From contig CAZNYW010000016.1 of NCBI GenBank assembly GCA_964577375.1, positions 3,388 to 67,387 of the forward strand: 64,000 nucleotides of DNA. The letters run 5' to 3'. Below the pieces are notes generated by a model. The model ran no database searches. It worked only from the letters and a program-made list of their open reading frames with translations, and was not told where the DNA came from. Shown here in pieces: positions 17,980 through 26,906 of the stretch. Position 1 is the first letter of the stretch. Each line of letters begins with the position of its first letter. The position numbers and the translations under genes are program-made. This DNA comes from DATKUC01 sp964577375. GTDB taxonomy: Bacteria > Spirochaetota > Spirochaetia > DSM-27196 > DATKUC01.

Positions 17980-19650
17980 ATGTCCGATGCTCCGACTCCA
18001 TCTTCCGCATTTCCGAACATCGACCGCGATACCATCGAGCAGGTCGAGCGGATCGTCGGCGTCCGATTCTCCGAGCCGGAACGCAGACAGCTGCTGCGCG
18101 CACTTCCCGATATTGGCCGGCTGCTGCGGGCGAGGAAGAGCGTGCCCCTCCCGAACAGCCTCCCGCCTGCGGTCTACTTCAGGCCGGAGGCTGCAGGTCC
18201 GGGTAACGATCCCCGATCCGCCGGTGCTTCCCCGCGACGGTATACGAAAGCAGGAAACTCCAGAGATGGCGCCGCTTCTTCCCGGGACCAGGAAGACATT
18301 GCCTTCCTTTCGGCGCGCGTGCTTGCAGGTCTCGTTCGCAGCGGCGAGGTTTCGAGCGTTGAGCTGACGCGAATCTACCTCGACAGGCTCGAGCGCTTTG
18401 ACGGCAGGCTCAACTGCGTCGCCGAGCTGACCGCCGAGCGGGCGCTGGAGGAGGCTCGACTTGCCGACGAGGCAGTCGGACTCAGGCGGGCAACCGGCGC
18501 GCTTCACGGCGTACCGTGGGGGGCGAAGGACCTCTTCGACACTGCGGGAATCGGCACCCGTTGGGGAGCCGAGCCCTTCGCAGGCGGTGCCGGCGGATAC
18601 GACAGGGTTCCCGACAGAGACGCAGCGGTGGTCGAGCGGCTGAGCTCTTCCGGGGCCGTGCTCGCCGCGAAGCTCTCCCTCGGCGCGCTCGCCTACAACG
18701 ATGTCTGGTACCGTGGCCGCACAAACAGTCCGTGGAACCCTCTAGAGGGATCGAGCGGCTCGAGCGCAGGATCGGCCGCCGCGGTGGCGTCAGGTCTCGT
18801 CGGCTTCGCGCTCGGCACCGAGACCATGGGCTCGATCATAAGCCCGTCGCTTCGCTGCGGCACCGCGGGATTGCGGCCCACCTACGGGCGGGTTCCGCGC
18901 ACCGGCGCCATGTCGCTCTGCTGGACCTTCGACAAGGTTGGCCCGATCTGCCGCACGGTGAATGACTGTTTCGACGTGCTCGAGGTCATCGCGGGAAGCG
19001 ATGGGCAAGATCCCGATGCGGTCGACCGGCCACTACTCCGGCGAGAGGAGTCGCAGGTGCGAGGTCTCCGCGTCGGCTACGATCCGCGCTGGTTCGAGGA
19101 TGAGGAAACGAGCGTCGTCGAGCGGCAGGCAGTCGAGCTGCTTGCCTCAGAGGGTTTCGTGATGCGGGAGCTGAGCTTTCCCGAGCTTCCCTACGAGGCG
19201 CTTTCGCTTCTGGTCTACGTGGAGGCGGCGGCCGCGTTCGAAGGCCTTACCGACAGCGGGCTCGACGACACCCTCCGCTGGCAGGACGACGACGCATGGC
19301 CCAGCCTGTTTCGCACCGCGCGCCTTGTGCCCGCGGTCGACTACGTCCAGCTCCAGCGCTTCCGGAGCTACCTCTGCACCATGATGAACCGGATTTTCGG
19401 TGAGGTCGATCTGCTCTTGAGCCCGGGTACCGTCGGCCCGCTTCTCTACGCCACGAACGGCACCGGCCATCCCTCCCTCACGCTCCGGACAGGATTCGTG
19501 GACGTATCCTCGCCCGAGACGGGCAACAGCCTGAAGGTCCCGCGTGGCGTGAACCTCTTTGGTGGTCTCTGGGATGAGGGAACGCTCTGTGCGGCAGGAA
19601 CCATTCTCGAGCGCGCGAGCGGCGTCTGGAAGTTCCGGCCCCCGATCTAG
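17980..19650 (+). CDS. Amidase signature-family hydrolase
   Basis: Ser-cisSer-Lys amidase fold. The catalytic Lys lies in GVPWGAKDLFDT and the serine-rich core in GSSGSSAGSAAAVASG. The downstream strand reads GTETMGSIISP, where most members have GTDTGGSIR, so the acyl pocket may differ. About 110 residues of poorly conserved sequence precede the domain. The ATG at 17980 is preferred because GGGGGA lies just upstream and the alternative start is buried inside mraY. No GatA context (gatB/gatC) is present, so a general amidase is likelier. Substrate unknown; probably co-transcribed with mraY. Confidence 0.85.
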   Translation: MSDAPTPSSAFPNIDRDTIEQVERIVGVRFSEPERRQLLRALPDIGRLLRARKSVPLPNSLPPAVYFRPEAAGPGNDPRSAGASPRRYTKAGNSRDGAASSRDQEDIAFLSARVLAGLVRSGEVSSVELTRIYLDRLERFDGRLNCVAELTAERALEEARLADEAVGLRRATGALHGVPWGAKDLFDTAGIGTRWGAEPFAGGAGGYDRVPDRDAAVVERLSSSGAVLAAKLSLGALAYNDVWYRGRTNSPWNPLEGSSGSSAGSAAAVASGLVGFALGTETMGSIISPSLRCGTAGLRPTYGRVPRTGAMSLCWTFDKVGPICRTVNDCFDVLEVIAGSDGQDPDAVDRPLLRREESQVRGLRVGYDPRWFEDEETSVVERQAVELLASEGFVMRELSFPELPYEALSLLVYVEAAAAFEGLTDSGLDDTLRWQDDDAWPSLFRTARLVPAVDYVQLQRFRSYLCTMMNRIFGEVDLLLSPGTVGPLLYATNGTGHPSLTLRTGFVDVSSPETGNSLKVPRGVNLFGGLWDEGTLCAAGTILERASGVWKFRPPI

Positions 19651-19652
19651 GT

Positions 19653-19790
19653 GGTATAAAGAAGCCTGTTGATGCTGCGGGGCCATTTCTGCGCTGTATC
19701 GGGACCTAAGCTGAGAACGGTTCTTATTTTCCGGTTAAAGATAAGTAGTGAAATGATTTAGGGCTATTTATCAACACACTTGTTGATACT
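19653..19790 (-). repeat. Dispersed 137-bp palindromic-ended element, copy R1
   Basis: Inverted relative to the other three copies. The plus strand begins GGTATAAAGAAGCCTGTTGATG and ends TTATCAACACACTTGTTGATACT, the reverse complements of the right and left ends of R2-R4. It fills the space after the amidase stop. Its outer end is read through by the converging radical SAM gene, whose last residues SINKCVDK and stop codon come from the repeat. Confidence 0.8.
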
Positions 19791-21275
19791 TCCGAGGGCC
19801 TCAAAGAAGAGCCGCTCCATCTCACCGTCTATCTCCGGCGGCCGGATAGTGCGGGTCGTCCCGCCTGACTTCTGAACCGTCAAAAGCTCCCTGCGCCGCC
19901 TGACCTCTTCCAGCAGCTCCCGCCCGTCGGCGGCGAGAGTTCCTTTTTTCGCTTCGTGAATGAGGTTCACCAGGCGCGAGAGCCTGAAGGCGGTGACCAT
20001 TTGCGCCGTAGTCAGCGAGCCGCTCCAGGGATGGGCCGACGAGCCGGCGCAGAGGCCCGCCGGGACGTGACGAAAGAGGTCAGGATCGTCAAAGCCCGGC
20101 AGTCCGGGCACCGGATAGAAGAGCGAAATCCCGGACCGGGTCGGCATCGCGGCCATAAACAGGAGATTCTCGACAACCGATTCCCTCCGGTCGCCGGGAA
20201 GTCCGCAGATGAAGTAGGTGACTGCCGGCTTGCCGAACGAATCGATCGCGCGAAGGGCCTCTTTCAGCTGCCCTGGCCGCGCCTGCCTGTGATTGTGCTC
20301 GAGAAGCTGCGGGTCGACCGTCGCAAGCGAAAGGTTAAATTGCTCGAAGCCAAGCTCGACCAGGTGCTGAACGGTTGCCGCGTCCAGTCTTTCGTAGTCG
20401 AGGCCGTTTTCGGCGGTAAATCGGGGATTTCCGTAGAGCCGCCTGAGCCGGTTCAGCATGTCGAAGAAGTAGGTTCGAGCGAAGAGGATGTTGTCATCCT
20501 CGAAGTTGACGGCGACACGAGCGTCACCGATCGGCGCAGGAAGGTTCTCGAACGCCGCGATCACCCGTTCGGCGGGGATACGCCTGAAACTCCTGCCGTG
20601 ACAGAGATGGTTTGCACAGAAGCTGCACCGCTTCGGGCAGCCCCGCGTCAGCATGGTTGTCAGCTGAAGAGTTGCCCTGCGGGCCCGAGAAGCGTGCCGG
20701 GCAGCGGACTGTACCGCGACCGCCGCCTCGACCTCGGGCTCGATCGTGCGACCGACTCCTCCGATCCACTCCCGCAGCGAAACTTCGGCCTCGCCGCGAA
20801 GGAGCTCGTCCACACCGGAAGCAGGTTCGCCGAAGCGCCACGGGGCAACGCTTGCTCCTGCGCCGCCTGCGACGATGCGGATACCGGGACGCAGCCTCTT
20901 GAGCTCCTGAGCGAGGCTCAGGGCGGAGTCGGCGTAGGCATAGGCGAACAGGGAGATGAAGACAACGTCCGGCGATGTGGAAAGAACCATTTCCGCACAC
21001 CGCCCGATGTCCGGTCCGAATCTGCGGTACCTGCTGAAGTAGGCAAGCGGACCCTGTTCGCCCGGAAGAAGCGAGGGTTTCAGGTGCTGGAGCCACGAGG
21101 GCAGGGGCAGCTCTCTTCCCGCCCTTTGCAGTCCTGGGAAGAGCAGGAGCGAGACCTCCCAACCGGCGCGCTGGAGCATGCCGGCAACGATCCTCGCACC
21201 CAGCGCAGAAAAGCGGTGCGGCGTGAAGTAGAAATCCTCTATCGGCGGGACAGCGACGCAGGCTCTGCGGCTCAC
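19764..21275 (-). CDS. Radical SAM protein with B12-binding-type N-terminus
   Basis: The N-terminal half (about residues 1-180) looks like a cobalamin-binding Rossmann domain (VVFISLFAYAYADSALSLAQELKRL, then IVAGGAGAS). The radical SAM core follows with the 4Fe-4S motif CPKRCSFC and a GVDELLRGE-type strand. The reaction is unknown; relatives are often methyltransferases or cyclases. The start is placed at GTG 21275, because a -10-like TACACT lies 6 bases upstream and homology-like sequence begins there (VSRRACVAVPPIEDFYFTP). The C-terminus is encoded by repeat R1. It is divergent from the ParB-like gene. Confidence 0.82.
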   Translation of the reverse strand: MSRRACVAVPPIEDFYFTPHRFSALGARIVAGMLQRAGWEVSLLLFPGLQRAGRELPLPSWLQHLKPSLLPGEQGPLAYFSRYRRFGPDIGRCAEMVLSTSPDVVFISLFAYAYADSALSLAQELKRLRPGIRIVAGGAGASVAPWRFGEPASGVDELLRGEAEVSLREWIGGVGRTIEPEVEAAVAVQSAARHASRARRATLQLTTMLTRGCPKRCSFCANHLCHGRSFRRIPAERVIAAFENLPAPIGDARVAVNFEDDNILFARTYFFDMLNRLRRLYGNPRFTAENGLDYERLDAATVQHLVELGFEQFNLSLATVDPQLLEHNHRQARPGQLKEALRAIDSFGKPAVTYFICGLPGDRRESVVENLLFMAAMPTRSGISLFYPVPGLPGFDDPDLFRHVPAGLCAGSSAHPWSGSLTTAQMVTAFRLSRLVNLIHEAKKGTLAADGRELLEEVRRRRELLTVQKSGGTTRTIRPPEIDGEMERLFFEALGSINKCVDK

Positions 21276-21342
21276 GTAAGGAGTGTAGCACGGGCGCGGA
21301 CGGATTCGCCATCTGGTAAGCCCTTTCCCGGTGTAGTATTGT

Positions 21343-22230
21343 ATGCTTGTGGTCGTACTTCCACTTTCGATTCTTGCAAACGGCTCTGATGAGTGGGACA
21401 TGTTTGCAGATGAGCCCTCCGCGGATCCCGAGCTCGTCAACTGCGGCTGTCATCCTCCGGTACTGGTACGGGCGAGAGACGAGCTTGTACTCTGGGGCTG
21501 GCCGATCATCCGGGCTGCCTCCCTCATCAGGACCGAGGAGCTCGCAGTTGTCTATTTTGCCGGATCCGCCGAGGATGAGTTTGCTATGGCAGTTCGGCTC
21601 GAGGCACGGATCGACCGGTTCAGCTTCCGCGAGCGTGAATCCATTCTGCTGAAGGCGCGGAACGCCGGCCTGGACGACGCGTCCATCGACCGCTCCATAG
21701 GTCCCCTCGTTCAATCGGAAGGTTCGTTCGCAGGATCGACCGACCGTTTCATTGCGCTGCCTCGACGGCTCAAGGAGGCGGTTTCGGAAGGGACTGTCGA
21801 CCTCAAGACAGCCGAGCGCTCGGTAGGGGTGCCTGAGGAGGTTGCAGAGCTTCTCCTTTCCGCGCCGGCCTTTCTCGGTCTCAGCTTCAGCCGCCGGCGG
21901 ATCTGCCTTGCACTCACCGCTGAGATTTCGCGGCGCGAACCGGCCGCGCTGAGCTCCATAGTCGCCGGCGCACTGGAATCGGGCGCACCGGATCGCTATC
22001 TGAATGAGCGGCGCTATCCGATGCTGACCGAATACGAGAACCGCTTTGCCCGCTGCCGTGACCGGATAGAGGGCGGTTCGGGACTTCGCATTCACGCGCC
22101 GGAGTATTTCGAGGGTCAGGCGTATCGGCTCGAGATCGCCTTCAGGAGCCGGGAGGAGCTGCGCGATCGACTGAGCCGTGCCGGGATAGTCGAAGGATAC
22201 TGCGATGAACTTTTCTCGTTACTACAGTGA
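21343..22230 (+). CDS. ParB-like nuclease/HTH domain protein, partner of the SPL-like enzyme
   Basis: The layout resembles a ParB N-terminal domain followed by helices: HPPVLVRARDELVLWGWPII, then AMAVRLEARIDRFSFRERES, which mimics the ParB 'sE n.qR...l...E' box, then helical segments to residue 295. No chromosome-partition partner (parA) is adjacent. It overlaps the SPL-like gene by 26 bases, so the two are tightly coupled. The start is uncertain: the ATG at 21343 and the GTG at 21349 both follow a TAGTAT/TATTGT box directly and neither has a ribosome-binding site. Confidence 0.72.
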   Translation: MLVVVLPLSILANGSDEWDMFADEPSADPELVNCGCHPPVLVRARDELVLWGWPIIRAASLIRTEELAVVYFAGSAEDEFAMAVRLEARIDRFSFRERESILLKARNAGLDDASIDRSIGPLVQSEGSFAGSTDRFIALPRRLKEAVSEGTVDLKTAERSVGVPEEVAELLLSAPAFLGLSFSRRRICLALTAEISRREPAALSSIVAGALESGAPDRYLNERRYPMLTEYENRFARCRDRIEGGSGLRIHAPEYFEGQAYRLEIAFRSREELRDRLSRAGIVEGYCDELFSLLQ

Positions 22231-23335
22231 GCAGTTCGCGAGGGTCTACGTCGCCCGCGACGCCGCCGGCTTTCCGGCAGTGGATCGCTGCCGTGCCGGG
22301 CTTCCCGACGCCCCGTTCACCCTCGTCGACGACCAGCGGGATATTCCGCAGGAGCACCTGCGCAGCTCGACGCTCTACCTTTCGCTGCCTCGCGGGGAGG
22401 TTTTCGGGCGGTGTCCCGGTACCCACGGCCACCTATGCTGCAACTACAATACCCTCGATCTGTACCTCGGCTGCACGCTCGGCTGCAGCTACTGCATCAT
22501 GCGCAGCTATCTCAACTTCTCGCCGGTCACCGTCTACGTCGACCCGCAGCCGGGTATCGACGCAGTTCTCCGCGCGGCGGCCGCAAATCCCGGACGCCAG
22601 CTGCGCATCGGGACCGGCGAGGTGGGCGACAGCCTGCAGCTCGACCCGCTCTTCAGACTCTCGGAGGAATACATCACCGCATTCTCAGGTTCAAGGAACG
22701 TCACCTTCGAGATGAAGACGAAGACCGCCTTCGTCGACCACCTGCTTTCGCTTCCGAAAAAGGGGAATGCGGTGACCGGTTTTTCGCTTAGCCCCGCGCA
22801 GGCCGCGGAGGCGGAGGACGGGGCTTCGAGCCCGATCAACGCACGCCTCGCTGCTGCCGATCGCGCGTCCAGGGCAGGCTACGCCCTCGCATTCCATTTC
22901 GATCCGATCATACTGACGCCGGAATGGAGGAACGACATGGAGCTGCTGGTCGCGCAGCTTCGCAGGTTCTCGGCGCGGAGAATCGCCTGGATCAGCATGG
23001 GAACGATCAGGTTCCCGGCCGGTCACCGCGATCTTCTCGCGGATCGCCTCTACATGTATCAGGAATACATTCCTTGCAGGGACGGAAAATTCCGATATCT
23101 TCAAAAGGAACGAATCTCGGCCTACCGCTTCCTGAGGGAGCGGCTTCAGACGCTGACCGACGCACCGGTCTATCTTTGCATGGAGAGCCTTGCGGTGTGG
23201 AAAGCGGTGTACCGCTGCGGTCCAATGGAGAGCCGTGCCCGTGACCTTTTCGTGCCGCTGCACGGTGTCGACCGACACCAGCGGACGCCGCAAACCGCGG
23301 ACGCGGCCGCTGCCTTCCGAGGGGGATATAGGTGA
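22205..23335 (+). CDS. Spore photoproduct lyase-like radical SAM protein
   Basis: Radical SAM enzyme of the SPL family: the 4Fe-4S cysteines lie in CTLGCSYC (Cys90, 94, 97) after HLCCNYNTLDLY, and the later strand GFSLSPAQAAEAEDG parallels SPL. True SPL has a Cys as final hydrogen donor; here the matching segment (RIGTGEVGDSLQLD, about residues 134-147) has none. Together with the lack of sporulation genes, this argues against classic photoproduct repair. DNA or nucleotide repair, or a different radical reaction, is possible. It is coupled to the ParB-like gene upstream and overlaps the FecR-type gene by GTGA. Confidence 0.85.
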   Translation: MNFSRYYSEQFARVYVARDAAGFPAVDRCRAGLPDAPFTLVDDQRDIPQEHLRSSTLYLSLPRGEVFGRCPGTHGHLCCNYNTLDLYLGCTLGCSYCIMRSYLNFSPVTVYVDPQPGIDAVLRAAAANPGRQLRIGTGEVGDSLQLDPLFRLSEEYITAFSGSRNVTFEMKTKTAFVDHLLSLPKKGNAVTGFSLSPAQAAEAEDGASSPINARLAAADRASRAGYALAFHFDPIILTPEWRNDMELLVAQLRRFSARRIAWISMGTIRFPAGHRDLLADRLYMYQEYIPCRDGKFRYLQKERISAYRFLRERLQTLTDAPVYLCMESLAVWKAVYRCGPMESRARDLFVPLHGVDRHQRTPQTADAAAAFRGGYR

Positions 23336-24435
23336 AGCTGAATACATTGACCGGAACCGCAGCCGGGATGCTGCTTTTTTTGACCGCAGTCGGCATGGCC
23401 GCAGCAGCTGATTCGGTCGGCGAAATCAGCTTTCTGCAGGGGAGCGTGGAGATCGTCCGCGGCGAGCAGAGCCACACCAGCGACGTTGACTTCGGATTTG
23501 TGCTCGAAAACTTCGACCAGATCACCACCGGCAGCGACGGCCTCGCCGAGGTGACGCTCGATGGGTCAACCGGCTTCCAGGGTACAATCACCGTTCAGCC
23601 CGATACTACCTTCTACCTCGATCTCGGCAACACAGACTCCGGCCGCAGCGGAGCGGTCGAGCTGATGGCCGGTTCGGTCGGGCTCGAGGTTCAGAAGCTC
23701 GTCGAATCGGACCAGTTCGAGGTGCGGAGCTCCAACGTCGTGATGGGCATCCGCGGCACGAAGTTCGACGTTACCACCGCCGTATCGGGCGATCTGCTGG
23801 TGACGGTCGACGAAGGCCGGGTGGAGTGCGAGGACAGCGCGGGGTCCACCCTCTTCGCGGAACCGGAACGCGCGGTCGAGCAGGTGGTCGACGGCGGTTT
23901 CCAGACGCTGCCGATGGCCGTGGGAAAGGGCGCGGAGTTGCGCCGGGCCTGGATGGAACGCCGGGTCGCCGCGTTTCGGGCAGCGGCGCCACGGCTCATC
24001 AGGCAGACGGCCCTCCGCTACGCTCTCCTACGCGCGAGATTCGACCGCGCCTACGAATCGTTGATGGCAAACCGGGATATTCTCGACAAATGGTACCAGG
24101 AGGACCGGCGGCAGCAGCAGGAGGAGTCTTCACAGGCGCTCGCCGAGCGGCGCAGCGTCGTGGGAGCGCTTATCGCGGTGCGGCGGACCGAGTATCTTTT
24201 TTCGCGGCTCTTCTACCGGATCCTGGCGCTCAGGCGCTACTACTTCAACGTCGCCCGCTGGAACGACCCTCCCGGCTTTTCGACGCAGCAGTTCTTCCGC
24301 CGCGTCGAGAATGACAGGGGACAGATCGCAGAACGGCTGCGAACGGCGCGCTATGTCGCAAAGCTGTTCGTCAAAAGGAGCGGAACGCTTCCGCTTGAGC
24401 GGCTGCGTGATCTGGAGGCGGCAGCGACCCGTTAG
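23332..24435 (+). CDS. FecR-domain periplasmic protein
   Basis: Signal peptide (residues 1-25, AAAA-DS cleavage), then a FecR-type beta-helical domain (residues about 30-190: GEISFLQGSVEIVRG, LENFDQITTGSDGLAEVTL, GSVGLEVQKL, MGIRGTKFDV, VTVDEGRVEC). The remaining 170 residues are predicted helical, rich in Arg and Gln. There is no transmembrane anti-sigma segment, so it is a stand-alone FecR-domain exported protein, not a sigma-factor regulator of the FecR/FecI type. GAGGGGG precedes the GTG start. The stop overlaps the converging cheD stop (TTAG). Confidence 0.82.
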   Translation: MKLNTLTGTAAGMLLFLTAVGMAAAADSVGEISFLQGSVEIVRGEQSHTSDVDFGFVLENFDQITTGSDGLAEVTLDGSTGFQGTITVQPDTTFYLDLGNTDSGRSGAVELMAGSVGLEVQKLVESDQFEVRSSNVVMGIRGTKFDVTTAVSGDLLVTVDEGRVECEDSAGSTLFAEPERAVEQVVDGGFQTLPMAVGKGAELRRAWMERRVAAFRAAAPRLIRQTALRYALLRARFDRAYESLMANRDILDKWYQEDRRQQQEESSQALAERRSVVGALIAVRRTEYLFSRLFYRILALRRYYFNVARWNDPPGFSTQQFFRRVENDRGQIAERLRTARYVAKLFVKRSGTLPLERLRDLEAAATR

Positions 24436-25024
24436 AAGAGCCGCGTGTCGCCGCCCTGCGGCGTCTCTTTGCGGATCTTCTCGAGATAGTCCTTCTCTTC
24501 CTTTTCGACGTCGGTGATGAGCGTACCGGTTATGCGTTTGAGAAGAACCTTGAACGTCTTTGGATAGAACAGGATCCTGCGGCCGAAGGAGCCCCCGACA
24601 TCGCTGTTTTCCACCGGTATTTTTTCCACGGCGAGGTACTCCATTGCGAAACCGATGTTGCTGTCCGGTATGGTGCGATTTGGCGTATCGGAATGATTTC
24701 CGCGCAGGACCGCGCCGCCTCCGAATACTTTCGCTACCAGGTCCTCGCGCCGCGAGCCCAGTTTCAGCATCTCGTTGACCAGTATTTCCATCGCGTACAT
24801 GCCGTACCTACCTGCCGTGCTCAGGAAGGGGCTGCCGTCCGCGGTACGGCCCGGAAGCATGAGGTGGTTGAGGCCGCCTGCTGCGCGCGTGGGATCCCAT
24901 AGCGCGACCGCCACACAGCTGCCCAGAATTGTCGCGATGACGACGTCATCCGCTGTGGCAAGATACTCTCCGGGATGCAGGGTCAGGATGGTCTACCGAG
25001 CTTCGCGTCGTAGTGGGAGAACAT
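24432..25024 (-). CDS. cheD: Chemoreceptor glutamine deamidase CheD, with an apparent 1-base frameshift
   Basis: CheD deamidates glutamines in chemoreceptors and interacts with CheC. The body carries the family landmarks: HPGEY, TILGSCVAV with the catalytic Cys, a Gly-Gly-x-Asn-His segment (GGLNHLMLPG) with the catalytic His, and VFGGGAVL. In the frame of this body there is no ATG/GTG/TTG between a TAG and the HPGEY motif. The expected N-terminus (MFSHYDAKLGRP) is instead encoded in another frame, from the ATG at 25024, directly after the stop of the upstream gene. Adding one base near 24986-24996 joins the two. It is either a true frameshift, a sequencing error or recoding. Confidence 0.82.
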
Positions 25025-26878
25025 TCACAACAGGGTCACTGTTCCGGACTCCGCGCCGCTCTCGACGTCGAATCCGGCGAGGTCGCCTGCACGCTTTTTG
25101 TGCGTGAAGATTGTGAACCGTGTGATGATTTCCTGAAGCTTGTGGTTGCCGATCTTCCACGAACTGACGCCCTTGCGCTGCAGCAGAGGCTCCATCTCGC
25201 TGCGTGTCAGGCGCTTGATTTCGTCGAGCTCGGACCGAATGCGCGCGATGTCCGCCAGAAGAACCTCGAGACGGTTCAGATCCTGAGAGGTGGTGTCGAA
25301 CAGCGAAAGAAAGCTGCCGGTGAAAAGAGAGAATCCGGAGATTGTATCGATCAGGCCGTTCTTTTCCTGAAAGAGCTGATCATATCCGGTGCGGATGTTC
25401 TTTTCGAAGCGGGCGACGAACTCCTGCTCGTCCTGGAACACTTTTCGGAACTCCGCGACCGTTTCGCTTATGGTCTTGATGAACACCTTGATGGAGTCGA
25501 GCGACTCGTTGACGTCCCGCTCGATCCGCTCGGTAAGTATAGTCATTTCATCCACGGTTCCCGACATCTTCTGGAGAACCGCCTGCTTCACCACCTCGAT
25601 GCGTGAGGCGATGTCGATGCTGTGGAAACGGTTGATGACGATGGCGAACGACTTGAAGCCCTCTTCGAGACGGGATACTTCGTTCATCAGTCCGCGTGAC
25701 CGCTCGGCAAGCTGCTCCTTCATCGTCATCGATCGCGACAGGTCGCTTAAAAGGGAGCGAAGGACGCCGGTGGACCGTTCGAACAGCACGTCAAGCGAGT
25801 CCTCTGCCCGCGAGGCGTCCGTTCTGCCTGCACCGGATTTTCCAAGCGCCCCGCTTACGAACTGGTTTCGCTCCTGCTCGACGTCGTGGATCACCGAGCG
25901 GGCAGTACCGATCTCCTTTCGGAACACGCCCATGCTGCGCTCGATCTTGCCTGCCACGTCTTCGAGGAGCGAGTGGCAGAGGTCGGGCAGCTGCTGGAAA
26001 AAGGCAAGCTCGTCGAGCCGTTCTTCGGTGGTTTCGAACGCGGAGGCCGAAGAAAGCTCTCGCAGGGAGATGATCACGTGGTCTATCGACTGTTTGATGA
26101 TGTCCTGCAGCTGGATCTCTTCCATCACCGCATGGAGCGGTTTGCGGATACCTGCAGAACGGGCGCTTACGGAGCTCAGTGCGGCTGAAGCCCGGTCGAT
26201 TCCCTCCTGTACGTCTCGGAAGCTGGAATCGAGCTTCCCGCGGAGGTTGCTGAAGAGGTTTTCCTGGAACTCCTTGATCTCGGTGAGCGAGGACCTGAAA
26301 TCGTGGAAGATGCGCAGCAGCTGCTCGCCACGGTTGGTGATCTCCTCGGTGAGCGAGATGGTGCGCGAGGAGAGCCGTTTGAGCTCCTCGGTTATGTAGG
26401 AGAAGGCGCGCCCGGCGCCGCCCGCCTTGAGTGCGACGGTCATCGCATTCAGCGAGATGAGCTCCATTTCGATCGAGTCTTCCTTGATCCGTCCGATCAC
26501 CGAATCCAGGGTGGAAAGCTTTCGGATTCCCTCATCCAGGGCGGAGAAAAGCTCTTCGTCCCGGGCGTGCATCCGCTGAAAGGTGGTGCTGCCGCTTGAA
26601 ATGAGGTCACGGGACTGCGAGATGAGGCCCGCGAGGGAAGCACCCTGCTCATCACGCCGAACGATCGTCTGCGTTCCCTTTGCCCGCACGGCGCCGGCGC
26701 CGCGCGCTTCGCCGAACTGGGCTGCAAGGCCGCTCGACCGCTCGAGGCTCCGGTCCATTTCGGAGAGAAGCATAGGATACTGTTTTGCAAGATTGAGATA
26801 GATCTCTTCGGTGTGCGTGATAAGCTGTTGCAGGGCAACGATCAGCTCATCACGAAAGTCGGTACTCAGTGCTTCCAT
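25025..26878 (-). CDS. Soluble MCP-like coiled-coil protein
   Basis: A 617-residue, almost wholly helical protein with no membrane segment, HAMP or ligand domain. Residues about 138-175 (SIEMELISLNAMTVALKAGGAGRAFSYITEELKRL in part) resemble the methyl-accepting signalling hairpin, though the ALNAAIEAARAGE tip is changed. Long coiled coils follow, repeating a second time after residue 380. The next gene is cheD, with stop and start adjacent, so it is probably a chemotaxis or cytoplasmic receptor-like component. GGTGATGA precedes the ATG. A weak promoter (TTGCAT-N17-TATTTT) overlaps the upstream terminator. Confidence 0.75.
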   Translation of the reverse strand: MEALSTDFRDELIVALQQLITHTEEIYLNLAKQYPMLLSEMDRSLERSSGLAAQFGEARGAGAVRAKGTQTIVRRDEQGASLAGLISQSRDLISSGSTTFQRMHARDEELFSALDEGIRKLSTLDSVIGRIKEDSIEMELISLNAMTVALKAGGAGRAFSYITEELKRLSSRTISLTEEITNRGEQLLRIFHDFRSSLTEIKEFQENLFSNLRGKLDSSFRDVQEGIDRASAALSSVSARSAGIRKPLHAVMEEIQLQDIIKQSIDHVIISLRELSSASAFETTEERLDELAFFQQLPDLCHSLLEDVAGKIERSMGVFRKEIGTARSVIHDVEQERNQFVSGALGKSGAGRTDASRAEDSLDVLFERSTGVLRSLLSDLSRSMTMKEQLAERSRGLMNEVSRLEEGFKSFAIVINRFHSIDIASRIEVVKQAVLQKMSGTVDEMTILTERIERDVNESLDSIKVFIKTISETVAEFRKVFQDEQEFVARFEKNIRTGYDQLFQEKNGLIDTISGFSLFTGSFLSLFDTTSQDLNRLEVLLADIARIRSELDEIKRLTRSEMEPLLQRKGVSSWKIGNHKLQEIITRFTIFTHKKRAGDLAGFDVESGAESGTVTLL

Positions 26879-26906
26879 TCATCACCAGCAGAGCCCCAAA
26901 AATACC

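Noticed and set aside
22205..23335. True spore photoproduct lyase
   Set aside because: The hydrogen-donor Cys is missing and there is no sign of a sporulation programme.
23332..24435. FecR-type anti-sigma regulator
   Set aside because: No transmembrane segment after the N-terminal signal peptide, no sigma factor gene and no TonB receptor nearby.
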